Below are positions 8,955-17,542 of a stretch of 64,000 nt of DNA, one piece after another. Under the pieces are notes generated by a model that saw only the letters and a list, made by a program, of their open reading frames with translations, was not told the DNA's origin and did no database searches. The position numbers were made by a program, and so were the translations under genes. Source of the DNA: Candidatus Thiodiazotropha sp. (ex Monitilora ramsayi) (GTDB lineage: Bacteria > Pseudomonadota > Gammaproteobacteria > Chromatiales > Chromatiaceae). The number at the start of each line of letters is the position of its first letter. Position 1 is the stretch's first letter. The stretch lies in contig JAHXIO010000005.1 in the NCBI GenBank assembly GCA_025655595.1, positions 558,001-622,000 of the forward strand, written 5' to 3'.

Positions 8955-9949
8955 TGAGGGTGGTGGATTACCCCATTGGCGAAACAACCGGATCCTATCC
9001 GGTATCCACAGCCTTAGATGCATTTGATCAAGACTTGCTTGCTCAACATGAGGTCGATGGGCATTCAATTGTCCTGGAGGGTGAAACTGTCGTCGCGCGC
9101 GCTTCACTCTGGTGGCGGGATACACCGAAATTCGAGGCTGAACAGTTGGGTATAATTGGCCATTTTGCCGCAAGGGATAAGCGTGCTGCCGAACAGTTGC
9201 AGAGCAGACTGTTTGAACGGCTGAAAGCGCAGGGTTGTTCATTGGCAGTAGGCCCGATGGATGGCAATACCTGGCGCCGCTACCGTTTTGTGTCGGATCC
9301 CGGAGATGAGCCGCCGTTTTTTCTTGAACCGGAGAACCCGGCACTCTATCCCGACAGTTTTCTATCGGCCGGCTTTACACCAATGGCCCAATACACATCG
9401 GCCCGGGTGACGGATCTTACGCTTCACGACAACCGGATACCCCGTGCGATAGCGCGCTTAAAAGGGGACGGTATCGATTGGCGCCCACTGGACATGGCGA
9501 ATTTTGAACGGGAGCTGCGCTCGATCTATCGTCTCTCTCTTCGCTGCTTTAACAATAACTTTCTCTATACACCGATTGAGGAAGCTTCGTTTCTGGCGCA
9601 ATACCAGGCCGTTGCGCCCTATGTGCGGCCGGAACTGACGCTTATGGCGGAGAGGGATGGAGATCTGTTGGGTTATCTGTTCGGTATTCCCGATCTCAAT
9701 CAGGGCCGGCGGGGCGAACCGGTCGATACATTCATCGTTAAGACGGTGGCCGCACTTCCTGAACGTCGAAACGCCGGTCTTGGCAGTGTATTGGTGGCGG
9801 AGAGTCATCGTATCGCCCATGAACAGGGATATCGATACGCCATCCATGCCCTGATGCACGAGAGCAATCAATCCCGAAATATATCGGCACATTACGCCCA
9901 CACCATGCGGCGCTATACCCTCTACCAAAAACGCCTGGACCGCAGTTAA
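8954..9949 (+). CDS. GNAT-family N-acyltransferase
   Basis: Protein of 331 residues. The C-terminal part (about 165-315) has the GNAT acyl-CoA-binding pattern: the beta4 stretch TFIVKTVAAL followed by PERRNAGLGSVL, equivalent to Q/RxxGxG/A. The N-terminal part also reads as a divergent GNAT-like half (GIIGHFAARDKRAAEQL and AVGPMDGNTWRRYRF), so it may be a tandem-GNAT protein. The start ATG 8954 is inside the TGATG overlap with the preceding gene, and the stop overlaps the next start (TAATG). In this operon it could acylate the amino group left by the BtaA-like enzyme; this is inference. The substrate and acyl donor cannot be read from sequence. Confidence 0.75.
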   Translation: MRVVDYPIGETTGSYPVSTALDAFDQDLLAQHEVDGHSIVLEGETVVARASLWWRDTPKFEAEQLGIIGHFAARDKRAAEQLQSRLFERLKAQGCSLAVGPMDGNTWRRYRFVSDPGDEPPFFLEPENPALYPDSFLSAGFTPMAQYTSARVTDLTLHDNRIPRAIARLKGDGIDWRPLDMANFERELRSIYRLSLRCFNNNFLYTPIEEASFLAQYQAVAPYVRPELTLMAERDGDLLGYLFGIPDLNQGRRGEPVDTFIVKTVAALPERRNAGLGSVLVAESHRIAHEQGYRYAIHALMHESNQSRNISAHYAHTMRRYTLYQKRLDRS

Positions 9950-11520
9950 TGAATATCGCAAACCTGATGCAGGATCAGGCCCTCCGGCAACCGGAGGTGA
10001 TTGCTATTATTGATACGCATCGGGGGGCTGAGCGCATGCACAACTATGCAGTGCTCGCATCCGATGCTGCTCGGACCGCCGCCCTACTGCGGGAGAAGGG
10101 TATCGGTAAGGGGGATTGCGTGCTGGTGTTTCAGCCCATGTCCTATGAGCTCTATGTTGCGCTACTGGCGATATTTCGGTTAGGAGCCGTTGCGATGTTT
10201 CTCGACCCCTCCGCGGGTCGCGTCCATATCAACCAGTGTTGTGACATCGGTGCGCCCAAAGCACTGATTGCCAGCACCCGGGCTCATCTATTGCGGTTTG
10301 TTTCCGCAAGTCTGCGACGCATCCCTGTGAAATTTGTCATTGGTCGCTTTGCGCCGGGGGCGACGTCTATGCGGCAGGCAGCTGCTTTCGTGCCCTTGGA
10401 AACCATTGAGATGTGCGAGCCGGAGGATCCCGCACTCCTGACCTTCACCAGTGGCAGTACCGGACTGCCAAAGGCCGCCTTAAGATCCCACGCTTTTTTG
10501 ATGGCACAACATCGGGTGTTGGATCGGGCGTTGAGGCTGAAGATCGGGGAGGTCGATCTCACGACGCTACCGGTTTTTCTGCTCGCCAACCTGGCCTCCG
10601 GTTTGACCAGTGTCATCCCTCAGGCAGACCTTAGGTTTCCCGGACGGATCGATCCCGCGCCGGTGGTTGAACAGATTGAACGGTACGGTGTGACCCGCAG
10701 TGCGGGGTCACCTGCTTTCTATCAACGTCTTACGGAGTTCTGTGAAGCCGAAGGCAGGCACCTGGAAGGTGTAGGCCGGATCGATACCGGCGGCGCCCCG
10801 GTATTCCCCGGGTTGTTGCGCCAACTACAGTCGATTGCTCCGGAGGCTCAGGTGGTCTCGGTCTACGGATCCACCGAGGCCGAACCGATGAGCCACATCA
10901 GCTGGAGAGAGATGGACGAAAGTGATCTCGATGCGATGCGGTCCGGTAAAGGACTTCTTGCAGGTCCACCGGTTTCGGAGGTCAACCTGCGTGTACTGCG
11001 CGATCGATTCGGCGTGCCGATCGGACCCTATGCCAGTGATGAGCTCGATGCCGAGACGCTTCCAATTGGCGAGATTGGTGAGGTTGTGGTGACGGGGGGG
11101 CACGTGCTGAAAGGCTATCTGCATGGTAGGGGTGAGCTTGAGACCAAGTTCGAGGTCGATAGGGAACGCTGGCATCGTACCGGTGATGCAGGTTATATGG
11201 ATGCCGATGGCAGGCTCTGGCTCGTGGGTCGTTGCAGTGCGCGTATCGAAGATGAGAAAGGCGTTCTCTACCCGTTCAGTGTGGAATGTGCTGCTCACTT
11301 TCTCGAGGGTGTGCGGCGCAGCGCCATGGTTAGCAGCGAGGGTCGACGCATTCTTCTGCTGGAGAGTGACAAACCGTTGGATTCCGACGCCATCATAAAA
11401 AAACTGGATTGGGTACAACTTGATGAACTGCGTGAGGTAAAGCGGATACCTGTCGACAAGCGTCACAATGCCAAAGTTGACTATACGCGTGTGTATGCAT
11501 TGTTAGACAAGTCTGCATAA
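9949..11520 (+). CDS. AMP-dependent acyl ligase (acyl-CoA synthetase/OleC-like)
   Basis: ANL-superfamily adenylating enzyme of 523 residues. Visible motifs are the P-loop-like LLTFTSGSTGLPKAA (about 163-177), VYGSTEAEP (A5 motif), WHRTGDAGYMDADGRLWLVGR (A7/A8 region) and a C-terminal KRIPVDKRHNAKVDYTRV holding the catalytic lysine (A10). The STEAEP and PVDKRHNAKVDY forms resemble OleC (beta-lactone synthetase) and long-chain acyl ligases more than amino-acid-activating NRPS domains. It is the last gene of the operon and is translationally coupled through TAATG. It probably activates a fatty or hydroxy acid for transfer to the operon product; CoA ligase and OleC-type cyclisation cannot be told apart here. 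Confidence 0.83.
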   Translation: MNIANLMQDQALRQPEVIAIIDTHRGAERMHNYAVLASDAARTAALLREKGIGKGDCVLVFQPMSYELYVALLAIFRLGAVAMFLDPSAGRVHINQCCDIGAPKALIASTRAHLLRFVSASLRRIPVKFVIGRFAPGATSMRQAAAFVPLETIEMCEPEDPALLTFTSGSTGLPKAALRSHAFLMAQHRVLDRALRLKIGEVDLTTLPVFLLANLASGLTSVIPQADLRFPGRIDPAPVVEQIERYGVTRSAGSPAFYQRLTEFCEAEGRHLEGVGRIDTGGAPVFPGLLRQLQSIAPEAQVVSVYGSTEAEPMSHISWREMDESDLDAMRSGKGLLAGPPVSEVNLRVLRDRFGVPIGPYASDELDAETLPIGEIGEVVVTGGHVLKGYLHGRGELETKFEVDRERWHRTGDAGYMDADGRLWLVGRCSARIEDEKGVLYPFSVECAAHFLEGVRRSAMVSSEGRRILLLESDKPLDSDAIIKKLDWVQLDELREVKRIPVDKRHNAKVDYTRVYALLDKSA

Positions 11521-11902
11521 ACAGTTCCTTTCACGATTCCCAGCAATGAGACTTAGTCGATTATGCGGAGGTGATCAGCGGTCCGATCCCTGTTCTGCAG
11601 AGCCGGTCTCCTTGTATTGCACGGACAGTAACCTATCCTTTAGGTGAGGAATTACTTGCCCGACTCCAATATTGTACGAAAAGGCAGAGACCACTGTTTA
11701 TGCCCCACGGCATCAATGTGTGGGGAGAGCCCCTGTGAATGACCATTGGTGGATTAAGCGCTACTGATCTGCGTGATTCGGGGTCTTTCGGTATTTATTG
11801 GCGCTTACCGATTTGGAGTCGACAGTATCAATAATCTGCCGCCTCAAGGATGTGACGATAGGCAGATCGCTTTTGGCAAATTGGACAGCCGGGGTGATAG
11901 CC
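11521..11902. other. Intergenic gap after the lipid operon
   Basis: A 382-base stretch with no supported gene. It contains no clear hairpin-plus-T terminator after the acyl ligase. A weak GGGGTG (11891-11896) precedes the ATG of the caspase-like gene. The in-frame extension of that gene into this gap lacks a signal peptide or ribosome site and was not used. Confidence 0.5.
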
Positions 11903-13717
11903 ATGAAACGGAGAACATTTCTTTCCGCAAGCGGTGCGACTCTAGCATCGATTCTGCTCCCAAAACTGAGTCTGGCTGAACCTGCCAACAGGGCTGCTAT
12001 CGTTATCGGTGTGGACAGATCCGGTTCTCTGCCTGTTCTGCGCGCTGCTGCCTTGGGTGCTTCGGCGTTTGCGGATTGGTTGGATAATGAGGGGTTCGAT
12101 GTTGAACGGTTTATCGATGGTACCAACGCCAAGGTAAAGGTCGATCCCATCTTTGAAGCGGTCAACAGGATTGTCACCAGAGGCATCTATGAGCAACTGG
12201 TGATCTATTTTTCCGGACACGGTTTTCTCAACAGTTATCGTGAACTGTGGATGCTCTCGGATGCACCGGATAACCCGAATCAGGCGGTAAGCCTGCTCGA
12301 ATGCGAGCGTCTCTGTAAACGTACCGGCATACCCAACGTAGTATTCATCTCCGATGCCTGCCGATCCACGGCGACAAGCCTTGCGGCGGACTCGGTCCGT
12401 GGCAGCGTTATATTTCCCACCTCTCGGCAGGCGGGCAATGTCATGACGAAGGTGGACAAGTTTTTAGCGACCCAGGAGGGTGACCCGGCCTATGAGGTTG
12501 GTGTCGATACCGCTGCAGGGAACTACTACGGCATCTATACGGCCTCCTTTCTCGATGCATACAAGGTGCCTGAAGATGAGATGGTCTCCGTGGTGGGCGG
12601 GGTGGAGGTTATTCTCAACCGGGATCTTGAAGACTATCTCAGGCGAGATGTGAACCGGCGGGCGCAGCAGGTCTCCATTGCCCTCGAGCAGCGGCCCGAG
12701 ACTAATGTACTTTCCGACAAGTATATCGGCCGGGTCAGACGTACGGCCAACACAACCGTTGACCTGCCACCATCAAACGTCTCCATTACCGAAGTCACAG
12801 CGCTGGCCTTTGCCGAAAAAGGTTTTACCAAGTTGGCATCAGTCAAATCTTTGGATACGGCGCAAATTCAGCGATCGGACAAGGTGAAGGCGTTCGATCA
12901 AGCCAAACATAGAATCAAGATAGCGGAAAGTCAGGCACCCAAGTCCTTTGAGACGGAGACCGGTTTATTTGTCTCCGGCATAGGTGTCGCAGAGGTAATG
13001 GCGAATCCCGATTATTATCGTGCCGAAATAGCGCCGGAAAAGGGTCCCGGCACCATCAGGCTCCATCCAAGGCGGGGTGCCCCGGCCAGCGTTGCCATCA
13101 GGTTCTCCGACGGTTCAGGTACGGTCGTGGCGGCATTGGCCGGGTATATCGGTACAGTGGTGGTGGATGGCGGCAGGGTGGTCAGCGTGACCTATACCCG
13201 GTCCGGCAGTGGACATGCCGGTTCCCCCGAAGAACGTCGCTTGAAGGAGCTGCGGCGTCTGGTTGCTACCTCGGCCAGGTTCGGCACGTTTCGAATTACC
13301 GGCAGCGGACAGCAGCATCAGGAAGGGGCCGAGGAGCTGGCCGATCGGATACGCGTGATGAAAGGGGTTGATCCCACCCTGGGGGTCTACGCCGCATACG
13401 CATACGCCGACGCGGATTTGGAATATCAGATCCACTCTGTCAGGGATTTCATGCAGCACGATATCAACGGCCAGATCTTCGATGTCGCGCTGCTTGCGGA
13501 CATGCTGGCGGATCTGCCGCCGAACGATCGTCGAGGCATAGCGCCTTTCTGCCCCATGCTTTCACAGGGATGGGGACTGCTCCGGATTGCCAACGTCGAC
13601 ATCCCGCGTGAGATCGACATGGCCAGAGATTACATTGAGCCGGCGTTGTGGACGACATTCAGACGAAAAGGCATGGACCTGGTGATCGAAGCCATTGAAA
13701 GTGGACGAGTGATCTAA
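11903..13717 (+). CDS. Exported caspase-like (peptidase C14) protein
   Basis: Predicted cysteine peptidase of 604 residues. The N-terminus MKRRTFLSASGATLASILL with LSLA at 22-25 is a signal peptide, possibly Tat-type (RRTFL). The caspase p20-like domain spans about 28-230: AIVIGVDRSGS (strand 1), YFSGHG with catalytic His106, and ISDACRS with catalytic Cys153. The remaining 370 residues are unassigned; a beta-rich segment (about 370-435) precedes a helical C-terminus. ATG 11903 was chosen over an in-frame ATG 105 bases upstream because it gives the signal peptide. The next gene, an exported hydrolase, begins 22 bases after the stop, so the two probably work together. Most described bacterial caspases act in the cytoplasm, so an exported one is unusual. 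Confidence 0.85.
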   Translation: MKRRTFLSASGATLASILLPKLSLAEPANRAAIVIGVDRSGSLPVLRAAALGASAFADWLDNEGFDVERFIDGTNAKVKVDPIFEAVNRIVTRGIYEQLVIYFSGHGFLNSYRELWMLSDAPDNPNQAVSLLECERLCKRTGIPNVVFISDACRSTATSLAADSVRGSVIFPTSRQAGNVMTKVDKFLATQEGDPAYEVGVDTAAGNYYGIYTASFLDAYKVPEDEMVSVVGGVEVILNRDLEDYLRRDVNRRAQQVSIALEQRPETNVLSDKYIGRVRRTANTTVDLPPSNVSITEVTALAFAEKGFTKLASVKSLDTAQIQRSDKVKAFDQAKHRIKIAESQAPKSFETETGLFVSGIGVAEVMANPDYYRAEIAPEKGPGTIRLHPRRGAPASVAIRFSDGSGTVVAALAGYIGTVVVDGGRVVSVTYTRSGSGHAGSPEERRLKELRRLVATSARFGTFRITGSGQQHQEGAEELADRIRVMKGVDPTLGVYAAYAYADADLEYQIHSVRDFMQHDINGQIFDVALLADMLADLPPNDRRGIAPFCPMLSQGWGLLRIANVDIPREIDMARDYIEPALWTTFRRKGMDLVIEAIESGRVI

Positions 13718-13739
13718 CCGGTAAGAGAGGGACAGCAAA

Positions 13740-14693
13740 ATGATCAGCAGAAGATCGCTATTGCTAAGTAGTTTCGGTCTGGTGCTTGTAGCTTTGTCAC
13801 CGACTACGATTGCAACAACGCCGCGCAGACTTGTCTTTGTCCACGGACGAAGCCAACAAGGCAAGGACCCGGAAGTACTTAAAAAGACCTGGTTTGATGC
13901 TTTGAAAAAAGGTGCGGAGACGGCAGGCTTGGAGATACCTGCCGATCTGGAAGTTGCCTTCCCCTTTTATGGCGATGTGCTTGATGAATTTACTCAGCAG
14001 ATGAACCTGCCATTGACCACTGATATCCAGGCAAGGGGAGAAGGTGTGATCAATGAGGATTTTCTCCTGTTTCAGGCGGAGATGGCGGAGGCGCTGCGGC
14101 AACAGAGTGGTATAACCGACGAACAGATCAATCTGGAGTACGGCGACAATATAAAACAGAAAGGCCCTCTCAATTGGGAGTGGGTGCAGGCGATCCTAAG
14201 AGCCCTCGACAAATATGCCGGTGGTATCAGTCAGCTTAGCCTTGAGCTGTTTACCAGGGACGTGTTTCTCTACACGAGACGCTCACTGGTTCGGGAAACC
14301 ATTGATAAGATTGTTGCGGAAACGATGACGCAAGAGCCGACGGTCGTCGTCGGCCACTCCCTTGGATCTGTCGTTGCCTACAGTGTATTGCGTTACGATC
14401 CCCGCCCGCTCAATGTGCCGCTCTACGTTACGGTGGGATCGCCCCTCGGCATAAGGTCGATTCGAGACCAATTCAGACCGCTGAAAGGTCCGGGCGTGGG
14501 AAGCTGGTTCAATGCCTTCGATAACAGGGATGTAGTGTCGCTCTATCCGCTGGACGACAGCAATTTTCCTGTGCAACCGGACGTGGAAAACTACGATGCC
14601 GTAAGGAATCATACGAAAAACCGTCACGGCATTGTCGGGTACCTGGATGACACCACCGTAGCCGAACGAATTCTTCAACAGCTCAACAGCTGA
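13740..14693 (+). CDS. Exported alpha/beta hydrolase (lipase-like)
   Basis: Protein of 317 residues with an N-terminal hydrophobic signal (about 6-26, MISRRSLLLSSFG; possibly Tat). The strand and oxyanion motif LVFVHGRSQ (HG at 35-36) and the nucleophile elbow VVGHSLGS (Ser207) mark an alpha/beta hydrolase. The acid is likely Asp near FDNRDVVS, and the His is in NRHGIVGY. It is close behind the caspase-like gene (22-base gap, same strand), suggesting a two-gene operon. It could be a lipase, esterase or acyltransferase, and possibly a zymogen or partner of the caspase-like protein (inference). Base composition is still like the GC-richer left part of the window. Confidence 0.82.
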   Translation: MISRRSLLLSSFGLVLVALSPTTIATTPRRLVFVHGRSQQGKDPEVLKKTWFDALKKGAETAGLEIPADLEVAFPFYGDVLDEFTQQMNLPLTTDIQARGEGVINEDFLLFQAEMAEALRQQSGITDEQINLEYGDNIKQKGPLNWEWVQAILRALDKYAGGISQLSLELFTRDVFLYTRRSLVRETIDKIVAETMTQEPTVVVGHSLGSVVAYSVLRYDPRPLNVPLYVTVGSPLGIRSIRDQFRPLKGPGVGSWFNAFDNRDVVSLYPLDDSNFPVQPDVENYDAVRNHTKNRHGIVGYLDDTTVAERILQQLNS

Positions 14694-15067
14694 AATAGAT
14701 CGTTAGATGTGTAGGATTCTTATCCGACATGAAGCCACACGCCACAAATGCGTCGAGTATGAGGGTAAAGTTGACAGAGTGTTCTGATGTGGTGTGCTTA
14801 TATCTAATGGTACGCCGGGTTAAATCCCATATGTATGGGAGCGGCCGATTCAATTCTCAACTTTTTCATAATTCCGGGGTCAACTGAATAGACTGTCCTA
14901 TCCGGTGTAAGTAGACAAAAACTCGATCAAGTTCAAAGTTTCTCGTCGCACTGCCGTTAAAATCAGTATTCAAGTGTAGAAAGGTGATAATGCTAGCTGT
15001 TATGTCGGTTATTTTAGATATATCAAAGGTATAGCATTTTAATAGACACAGTTCTACGGGATCGGAC
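14694..15067. other. Start of AT-rich island, non-coding
   Basis: A 374-base gap in which base composition shifts visibly toward A/T. I see no gene, no tRNA-like end and no direct repeat that would mark an attachment site. A promoter for the next small gene would have to be here, but no clear consensus stands out. Confidence 0.4.
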
Positions 15068-15493
15068 GTGGTTATTCCAGATAGAGTAGATGCCGTGAAT
15101 CAGAATAGATTGTATAAATGGACATTTTATAGGGGTGCCAGGACAATCGATCCGAAAAATAAAATTGCGGATCTATATCTGAGCTTTTCACTTGACGATC
15201 TGATAACTTGTGAATCATCGCTGCGAATAGCGCTTGATCAAGAGCGCGAAAGGCTGGCCTGTAAAGCGCTTTATCAAATTGGAATGGACTCGTTCGATGT
15301 CGCGGGCGATCAATTACCCTGGTTGTTCGTTGAAGAGGGGAAGGATTTCTATGGTGTGGCTAGAGATAATAAGGTAATTGTATTTGGTGCAGTCGAAAAA
15401 GAGTATATATTAGATGATACTGATTCGCTAATCCTTCTAAGAAAGTACTTTGGTCTTCCTAATCCCAAAAAAAGTCTTACGTCCAGTCATTAG
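15068..15493 (+). CDS. Hypothetical protein, 141 residues
   Basis: Unrecognised soluble protein without signal peptide or membrane segment. It is acidic and mixed in composition, with phrases such as FYRGARTIDPKNKIADLYLSF and LPWLFVEEGKDFYGVARDNK that read like a compact alpha/beta domain of the kind seen in immunity-type proteins (impression only). It starts at GTG 15068; an in-frame TAG lies about 36 bases upstream and no ATG intervenes, so GTG is the only reasonable start, with a poor ribosome site. It is isolated between two long AT-rich gaps, in line with recent transfer. Confidence 0.45.
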   Translation: MVIPDRVDAVNQNRLYKWTFYRGARTIDPKNKIADLYLSFSLDDLITCESSLRIALDQERERLACKALYQIGMDSFDVAGDQLPWLFVEEGKDFYGVARDNKVIVFGAVEKEYILDDTDSLILLRKYFGLPNPKKSLTSSH

Positions 15494-16060
15494 TGAAAGA
15501 CTTTGTCATGTTATCTTCAACTGTTTATCTTAGATCAGATTAGCCCCGGTTCGAAGATTGTATTACCGTTACTGGCTATTCGTTTGCGTTATTCATCTCT
15601 ATAGTTTTTCAACCTAGTTGTTGATGTGTTGTATGAAATCGATGTGTTATGTCTCTATGTCGATGGATGCAACCGCACCTGCTGTTTCTAATCGCTAGTC
15701 GACAGAGGTAAGGCAGTTAGCAGATTGTCTCGTTATGTGACGGCTTGGTGTTTTGGTATTACTATGAGTCTGAAGTGGGGATATGTGATCTTGCTAAGCT
15801 TAACCGTGAAAAAAAACATGCTTGATGAATAACCTTCATTTGCTAATATCTATTAAGGTCGTGTCGATTAATCGATATAGCTATTGTGCGGTAAATATCT
15901 TGATATGCTTATACAAAGCAAACGAATGATCTATTTTTGTTTTAAAGGAATATTACAATAATAAAAAGGGATTCTTTATAAAAGAGTTTTTTTCGAAAAA
16001 AATGGGACATCTTTTCTCGCGTGCGTAGAATAATTTTTCGCAACTATATAACAAAGTGAT
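15494..16060. other. AT-rich gene-free gap
   Basis: 567 bases with no supported reading frame on either strand. Runs of A and T (for example around 15950-16030) precede the WbqC-family gene. Nothing else is recognised. Confidence 0.45.
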
Positions 16061-16873
16061 ATGTTGTTAAGTGATATACAGCCCCAGTACTTTCCAAGAC
16101 TTCATTTTTTCGCACGAATGCTTGCATCTGATCATTTTGTCATTAGAGATGATGTTCAATTCGTGAAGAACCATAAATTTCCAGATGGTAGTCGTGGTGT
16201 ATCACATCAAGTACATACTCCTATACTAACTCATTCTGGCACGCAGCTTTTGACGGTTTTTGTGAAAAAGGGCGGGATGCTTCCAATTAATCAGACACTG
16301 ATATCGTATGATCAGCCGTGGCCTATAAAACACCTGAATCAATTAAAACCAAACTATGCAAAATCTCCTGAATTATTGACTGTTTATGGCGAGATAGAAT
16401 CTTTATTAAAGAGAGAGTATGAAACAGTATCAGACCTTAATATTGCGACCATCTGTTGGGCACTCTGCCACTTAATGAAAATAGAGACTAATGATCCTGA
16501 ATGTCTAACACTGGAATATATCAATACCCATCTAGAAGACATTAATATTGGAAAATTGAAACGAATCACCTTGGGGTCTAGTATAAAGTATGGTGATGAC
16601 GATGAAGGTATGACTGCATCAGAAAAGATTGTTGATCTGTGTAATAGATATGGAGCGACTGGGTACCTTGCAGGTAACACAGCATTTGAGAGTTATCTGG
16701 ATCAAAGGGCATTTCATGATAGCAATATTAAGGTTCAGGTTCAGAACTGGAGTTGCCAGCCTTATAAACAGAATAAAAAGGCAAATGAAGAATTTATTCC
16801 TAACCTTTCCATCTTAGATCTAATAATGAATTGCTCATCTGAACGAGCGTTGGAAATCCTTTTGTTTGCGTAG
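16061..16873 (+). CDS. WbqC-family protein
   Basis: Protein of 270 residues with the WbqC-family opening: SDIQPQYFPRLHFFARM, then DHFVIRDDVQFVKNHK (about 24-39). Later family features are SSIKYGDDDEGMTASEKIVDLCNRYGATGYLAG and a terminal QVQNWSCQPYKQ. WbqC-like proteins sit in O-antigen and surface glycan clusters and are thought to modify sugars; the reaction is not firmly known. It starts at ATG 16061 with only a weak AAAGTGA upstream. Codon use is AT-rich like the rest of the island. It stands alone, with gaps of over 500 bases on both sides, but shares strand with the polysaccharide genes that follow. Confidence 0.8.
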   Translation: MLLSDIQPQYFPRLHFFARMLASDHFVIRDDVQFVKNHKFPDGSRGVSHQVHTPILTHSGTQLLTVFVKKGGMLPINQTLISYDQPWPIKHLNQLKPNYAKSPELLTVYGEIESLLKREYETVSDLNIATICWALCHLMKIETNDPECLTLEYINTHLEDINIGKLKRITLGSSIKYGDDDEGMTASEKIVDLCNRYGATGYLAGNTAFESYLDQRAFHDSNIKVQVQNWSCQPYKQNKKANEEFIPNLSILDLIMNCSSERALEILLFA

Positions 16874-17542
16874 AGTATGTACTGACTAAAATAATATATT
16901 CAGATAATATTGTCGTTCATGTTACAAAAAAGCATTTTTTGCTTTGATCTAAGATGTAAGAAACCTAGAAAAAGGTATTTTATAAGGATTGTTTGCTGCC
17001 CATTTTGAACATTCTCGCTCTGCATTGATTTGTGTCTCTAACCTCATTGTATTGAGTAAAGAGTTTGTACGCGTGTGTACGCGGTTGGTAGTAATCTTAC
17101 GTATTCAAGTATTGCAGATTAACTGATATGGTTGTTGTAGCTAGTTACTATAGATTTGTTGGTTAAGGTACGAGTTAGCATGGACGCGTGATTTTCATTT
17201 TTAGCTAATTTTATAAAAACAAAAAATCGATTATCTGTAGAAAACATTTACTGTGCATATACTAATATTGCTATGTGGATTTAGTAACTGATTGTTTTCA
17301 GAATTACTTTTACTCAAGTGAGATATGTGCTGTATTTACTAGGGGTCGTGTTCGCATCGGTAAAAGAACAAAATTGTGCTCAAAGAGGCCATTACTTTAT
17401 TGCGATATCGACATCTCGGCGTAATTGGTAATTGTGTTCGACTAGATTCAGATGTGATGGGTTTGTAATAGATCATTAGGTGAGGTTAAAAGAGTAGCTG
17501 TCATAATATTAGAACATACTAAATTGTATGGAGGAATTGGGG
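16874..17542. other. AT-rich gap with one weak hairpin
   Basis: 669 bases without a supported gene. A small hairpin, AAAGCA (16929-16934) with TGCTTT (16940-16945) around T5, is near the end of the WbqC-family gene but lacks a following T tract. The ribosome site GGAGGA (17530-17535) at the right end decides the start of the next gene. Confidence 0.4.
17530..17535 (+). promoter_or_regulatory. Ribosome binding site deciding the epimerase start
   Basis: GGAGGA, 7 bases before ATG 17543. It overlaps an earlier in-frame ATG (17528), which therefore cannot be the main start. Confidence 0.8.

Noticed and set aside
17075-17100. ops/JUMPstart element upstream of the glycan genes
   Set aside because: GCGGTTGGTAG only resembles GGCGGTAG; the core is interrupted.
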